A stretch of DNA of 36,601 bases from a virus, in the IMG/VR virus record IMGVR_UViG_3300021962_000292, positions 1 through 36,601 of that record; one strand, written 5' to 3'. The notes beneath the pieces are model-generated. The model did not search any database. It had not been told where the DNA came from and saw only the letters and a program-made list of their open reading frames with translations. Numbering within the stretch: the first letter of the stretch is position 1; each line of letters begins with the position of its first letter. The translations under genes were made by a program, and so were the position numbers. Positions 34,282 to 36,601 of this stretch are shown in pieces.

Positions 34282-34619
34282 TGGGTTATGTGCTAAGACA
34301 GACAGATGCAGTTATAACAGACGTTGGGCCATTACCATTTGTTCCCCCCAGCCCAAACTTAAATGTGTTTGTGAATGGATCTTTGGCCGCAGTAACTTCT
34401 GAGTTGTTGCCAGCAAAGCTAGCAGAACACATTTTGGTTGCAATAACACACATTTCCTTAATTCCTCCTAACCCCTTAGTTGAGGCAAGGGTCTTTGTAG
34501 GTCCAGCAAATACAGCTTTTGTTACATCCGCTCATCAGATACAGAGCCCACCTTGTGCTCCTTTATATATAAATTCTCTTACTCCTTTTGCTAACAATGT
34601 ATTTGTAGGTCCAATTTAA
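34281..34619 (+). CDS. PAAR-like spike tip protein
   Basis: This 112-residue protein shows PAAR-like repeats: SPNLNVFVNGSLAAV (about 24-38), ARVFVGPANTAFV (about 69-81) and NNVFVGPI at the end, i.e. recurrent V-F-V-[NG]-G-type hairpins. H50, H57, H85 and C92 could supply the three-His one-Cys zinc site known from PAAR tips. PAAR proteins (T4 gp5.4) cap the spike needle and sharpen it. The start has AGGAG 8 bases upstream and overlaps the previous stop. It is the last gene before the late promoter, far from the spike gene at 12845. The repeat and length fit; the family call is moderate. Confidence 0.6.
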   Translation: MGYVLRQTDAVITDVGPLPFVPPSPNLNVFVNGSLAAVTSELLPAKLAEHILVAITHISLIPPNPLVEARVFVGPANTAFVTSAHQIQSPPCAPLYINSLTPFANNVFVGPI

Positions 34620-34704
34620 TTAAATAATTATTAAAATTTTATCTATATTTTTTGAGTTTGATTATAAATAGTTTATAGGACATAATTTATTAATTGGTGA
34701 TTTT
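34620..34704 (+). other. Intergenic gap between the baseplate block and the prohead block
   Basis: This 85-base AT-rich gap holds the late promoter at 34663-34670. AATAATTATT and AAAATTTT short palindromes followed by TATATTTTTT (about 34625-34652) might be a weak terminator for the tail operon, but no G/C-rich stem is present, so this is not called. Confidence 0.5.
34663..34670 (+). promoter_or_regulatory. T4-type late promoter TATAAATA
   Basis: An exact TATAAATA lies in the intergenic gap, 34 bases before the ATG at 34705, with no -35 box. This is the consensus read by T4 late sigma gp55 with gp33 and the sliding clamp. It would drive the prohead core, basic protein and protease genes. Other exact copies in the window fall inside coding sequence at about the rate expected by chance. 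Confidence 0.7.
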
Positions 34705-35259
34705 ATGGTAAAAAAGCGTTTTGACGAAACTGATAGTTTTATTAACACCGTTCTGACAGAGGCTAACTGGGATCAAGCTAACATTAAGTTAAAACTTAAT
34801 GAAGAGTCTAATCCTTTTGAAAAGAAGGACGATGAGAAGGAAGAAGATAAAGAAGAGCCAAAGGAGAATGGTGATAATGAGGAAAACGAGGAGGAAAAGG
34901 ATGAAGAGAAGCAAGAGGAGTCTGTCGAACTAGGTTACGATGCTTGCCCTCTTTGTGAGTCAGAGCTAGAGAATGATGATGTTATATTTGAAAACATCGA
35001 CACTCACTTTAGTAACCTTCTCAATTTGGTTGATCAAGTTGAGCAAATCCAAGAGTCCGAAGACTTTGATGGAGAGGTAATGATTGAGTCAGTTGTTGAA
35101 GATGGCTGCTGCCCACTATGTGAGTCAGCCGTTGAAGACGATTCAGTTATCCTCAATAACATGAATGAGCACTTCGATGTTGTTTTAGAAATGCTTGAAG
35201 AAGCAGAACAACTTGAAGAAGGCTATGGAAAAAAGAAACCACTTCCTAAGAAGAAGTGA
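34705..35259 (+). CDS. Acidic prohead core-like protein with two Cys/His repeats (gp67-like position)
   Basis: This 184-residue, strongly acidic protein contains a Glu/Asp/Lys-only run (about 41-74), as in the T4 prohead core protein gp67 that occupies the same place before gp68 and gp21. A possible gp21-type cleavage signal, L17-T18-E19, is followed by Ala. Two repeats of about 38 residues carry CPLCES and a His 20 residues after the first Cys: C81, C84, H101 and C136, C139, H156. They may bind metal singly or pair with each other. The end is basic (KKKPLPKKK). GGTGA lies close to the ATG. The gp67 role is inferred from acidity, order and promoter; the zinc-like repeats are not part of T4 gp67. 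Confidence 0.55.
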   Translation: MVKKRFDETDSFINTVLTEANWDQANIKLKLNEESNPFEKKDDEKEEDKEEPKENGDNEENEEEKDEEKQEESVELGYDACPLCESELENDDVIFENIDTHFSNLLNLVDQVEQIQESEDFDGEVMIESVVEDGCCPLCESAVEDDSVILNNMNEHFDVVLEMLEEAEQLEEGYGKKKPLPKKK

Positions 35260-35284
35260 TCTTAATTAATTACTGAGACAAGTT

Positions 35285-35704
35285 ATGTCCAAATATCCAA
35301 AAACCTCAGTTGTTGATATTGCCATGGGGATCCTTGAAAACATGGATCCCAAAAAGTCTTCTATACAATTAGAAGGAACTTCTAATAAAATTGTAGAAAA
35401 TAAGGATAAGGGAGTAGTTTCAGATTATGTCCCGGACATTACCAAAACTGATGTCTCTGATAACTATGTTGATAATATCCTACAAGAGTCACTTGGAGTT
35501 AAGGTAACCAAGAAACCAGAGTCTAATACCAAAAAAATCACCGTTGAAAACAAATTAAACGATCTGGTTAATAGATTATCTTCTCTACTAAGTGAAGCAA
35601 AACAAGTGTTAAAAGAAATGGATATGCCATTAACTCCCGCAGCCACTAAAGTAGGTTCAATTGGAGTTAAGTTAGTTGGAAAAAATAAGAAATCGAAAAG
35701 ATAA
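35285..35704 (+). CDS. Prohead core-like protein (gp68-position candidate)
   Basis: This 139-residue charged, helical protein has no recognised enzyme motif. ILE (16-18) near the N-terminus matches the [LI]-x-E cleavage rule of gp21-type proteases, with another at ILQES (about 66-70) and one in LLSEAKQVLKEM (about 98-110), a probable amphipathic helix. The end is basic (KNKKSKR). T4 gp68 is 141 residues and lies between gp67 and gp21, so size and order agree, though no sequence identity could be shown. Its stop overlaps the next start (TAATG). Confidence 0.5.
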   Translation: MSKYPKTSVVDIAMGILENMDPKKSSIQLEGTSNKIVENKDKGVVSDYVPDITKTDVSDNYVDNILQESLGVKVTKKPESNTKKITVENKLNDLVNRLSSLLSEAKQVLKEMDMPLTPAATKVGSIGVKLVGKNKKSKR

Positions 35705-36123
35705 TGTTAGATCTCTTTTCAATCATAACTGAATCAAGAAGCGAGAAAGCTAAAGGTTCTAAGGCTGGTAGAGAGAAGATGCTCTCCGGCAAGGGCAAAG
35801 CCCACAGCATATCAACAAAGTCTAGAGTTAAATTATACGGAAGTATAAAAGACGCTTTATGTAATGGATACGTCGGTCAGATCTTTTCAACAAAAGGTTC
35901 TGATAGACTGTATGTAATTACAAAAAGAAAATGGGGAACTGATAAAGAGCAGGAGTGTGGCGGCAGAGTTGCAAAAGGATTTAGTCCCGGAAGTATCCCT
36001 TCTAGTTTCCGAGACGTAAAGAAATATGCCGCTAGAACAATGGTTCGTCACGGAAAGTCCACTGCAACAAGTCTTAAAGGCTACTTTAAGAAAAACAAAA
36101 AGAAGGATACGAAAGAAGATTAA
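35704..36123 (+). CDS. Small basic protein in the prohead operon
   Basis: This 139-residue basic protein starts MLDLFSIITES. I8-T9-E10 before Ser fits a gp21-type cleavage site, which would remove a ten-residue leader. The rest is Lys/Arg/Gly-rich (SKAGREKMLSGKGKAHS, VITKRKWGTDKEQEC, KGYFKKNKKKDTK) and could bind DNA or the acidic core. It resembles no named family I can identify. Location between the gp68-like gene and the protease, plus the leader, suggests a packaged internal or core protein. It starts on the previous gene's stop (TAATG). Confidence 0.5.
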   Translation: MLDLFSIITESRSEKAKGSKAGREKMLSGKGKAHSISTKSRVKLYGSIKDALCNGYVGQIFSTKGSDRLYVITKRKWGTDKEQECGGRVAKGFSPGSIPSSFRDVKKYAARTMVRHGKSTATSLKGYFKKNKKKDTKED

Positions 36124-36125
36124 TT

Positions 36126-36601
36126 ATGTTATTAACTGACGTTAGACTAGTAGAAAATTTACAAGTAATTAGTGAGTCTACTGGCCCCGGAAAGCCAATG
36201 AAAGTTCGTGGCATATTCCAAAGAGCCGACGAAGCTAATAACAATGGTCGTATATATCCTCAACAAGTATTAGAGAATGCTATCAATAATCTTATTGAAG
36301 CAGTTCAAGAGCGTCGTTGCGTCGGTGAGTTAGATCATCCTACCTATGACATGGTTAAGCTGTCTAACGCTTCCCATATTATAACCAGCCTTCGTTTCGA
36401 GGGCAAGGATGTTATCGGAGAAGCTGAAATTCTTTCTACTCCAGCCGGAAAGGTTGTTGAGGCACTTATCAGAGACGGAATCAAGATTGGTATTTCCAGC
36501 CGTGGTATGGGAACTCTGAGTGAAGGGAAAGGACATAAGATTGTTAATGAGGACTTTAAACTCTTAACATTTGATATCGTAGCTGACCCTTCTACCCGTG
36601 G
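36126..36601 (+). CDS. 21: gp21-like prohead core protease (C-terminus beyond window)
   Basis: The frame is open from ATG 36126 to the edge (158 codons). It has the T4-type prohead protease pattern: VRGIFQRADEANNNGRIYP (27-45), VLENAI, GELDHP (67-72, H71), SHIITSLRFEG with H84, DVIGEAEILSTPAGK, and IKIGISSRGMGTLSEG (119-134, S124/S125), then FDIVADPSTRG. The His in ELDHP or SH together with the Ser in SSRG are the likely catalytic residues of this herpes-assemblin-like fold. I15-S16-E17 near the start fits self-cleavage at the same [LI]-x-E rule. It matures the core and shell proteins in the procapsid. The scaffold and capsid genes are expected just to the right. Confidence 0.88.
   Translation, partial: MLLTDVRLVENLQVISESTGPGKPMKVRGIFQRADEANNNGRIYPQQVLENAINNLIEAVQERRCVGELDHPTYDMVKLSNASHIITSLRFEGKDVIGEAEILSTPAGKVVEALIRDGIKIGISSRGMGTLSEGKGHKIVNEDFKLLTFDIVADPSTR

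Noticed and set aside
34625-34652. Intrinsic terminator in the gap before the prohead genes
   Set aside because: Only short A-T palindromes and a T run; no stable stem can be drawn.

Overview
The window looks like part of the genome of an AT-rich tailed phage with a contractile tail (Caudoviricetes, T4-like morphogenesis type). This rests on recognisable relatives of T4 gp26, gp53, gp5, gp25, gp6, gp7 and the gp21 prohead protease, a tape-measure gene, a UvsW-type helicase, a gp61-type primase, and one perfect T4-type late promoter box (TATAAATA) in a true intergenic gap. No tRNA, CRISPR array, insertion sequence, integrase or bacterial gene was seen. The host cannot be named from the sequence.

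Layout. 1-893 (minus): N-terminal part of a UvsW-like SF2 helicase, cut by the window edge. 925-2766 (plus): a gp26-like protein with two Cys pairs, which appears to be extended by a programmed -1 frameshift, then a virion-type protein. 2735-3727 (minus): primase. 3728-4522 (plus): Cas4/RecB-type nuclease. 4509-4802 (minus): a small protein weakly like the late-transcription coactivator gp33. 4880-34619 (plus): about 30 kb of tightly packed tail and baseplate genes in the order unknown, tape measure, tube/baseplate junction protein, gp53-like, hub, gp5-like spike, a LamG-containing protein, gp25, gp6, a gp7/gpI-like giant carrying an SGNH esterase domain, two unknowns, a beta-helix protein, a paralogous wedge-type protein, a Pro/Thr-rich protein, and a PAAR-like tip. 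34663-36601 (plus): a late promoter followed by prohead genes (acidic gp67-like core protein with Cys/His repeats, gp68-like candidate, basic protein, gp21-like protease cut by the right edge).

How the genes work together. The plus-strand genes would build the tail hub, tube and wedges, then the procapsid core and its maturation protease. The minus-strand genes belong to replication, recombination and possibly transcription, and they sit as islands between tail genes, so late transcripts running rightward would be antisense to the primase. Sample lines show a strong composition contrast: 30 of 60 bases are G+C at 3061-3120 (primase) against 8 of 60 at 10501-10560 (hub).

The most notable observations are these. 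(1) CCWGG (CCAGG/CCTGG) appears to be absent from the whole window, and every Pro-Gly dipeptide I found (28) is written CCC/CCG-GGN. (2) There is a T TTT TTT slippery heptamer at the end of the gp26-like gene, with a clean -1 extension. (3) A GDSL/SASA-type esterase sits inside the gp7-like wedge protein. (4) AU-only hairpins lie between Shine-Dalgarno sequences and start codons. (5) [LI]-x-E protease signals occur near the N-termini of four consecutive prohead genes.
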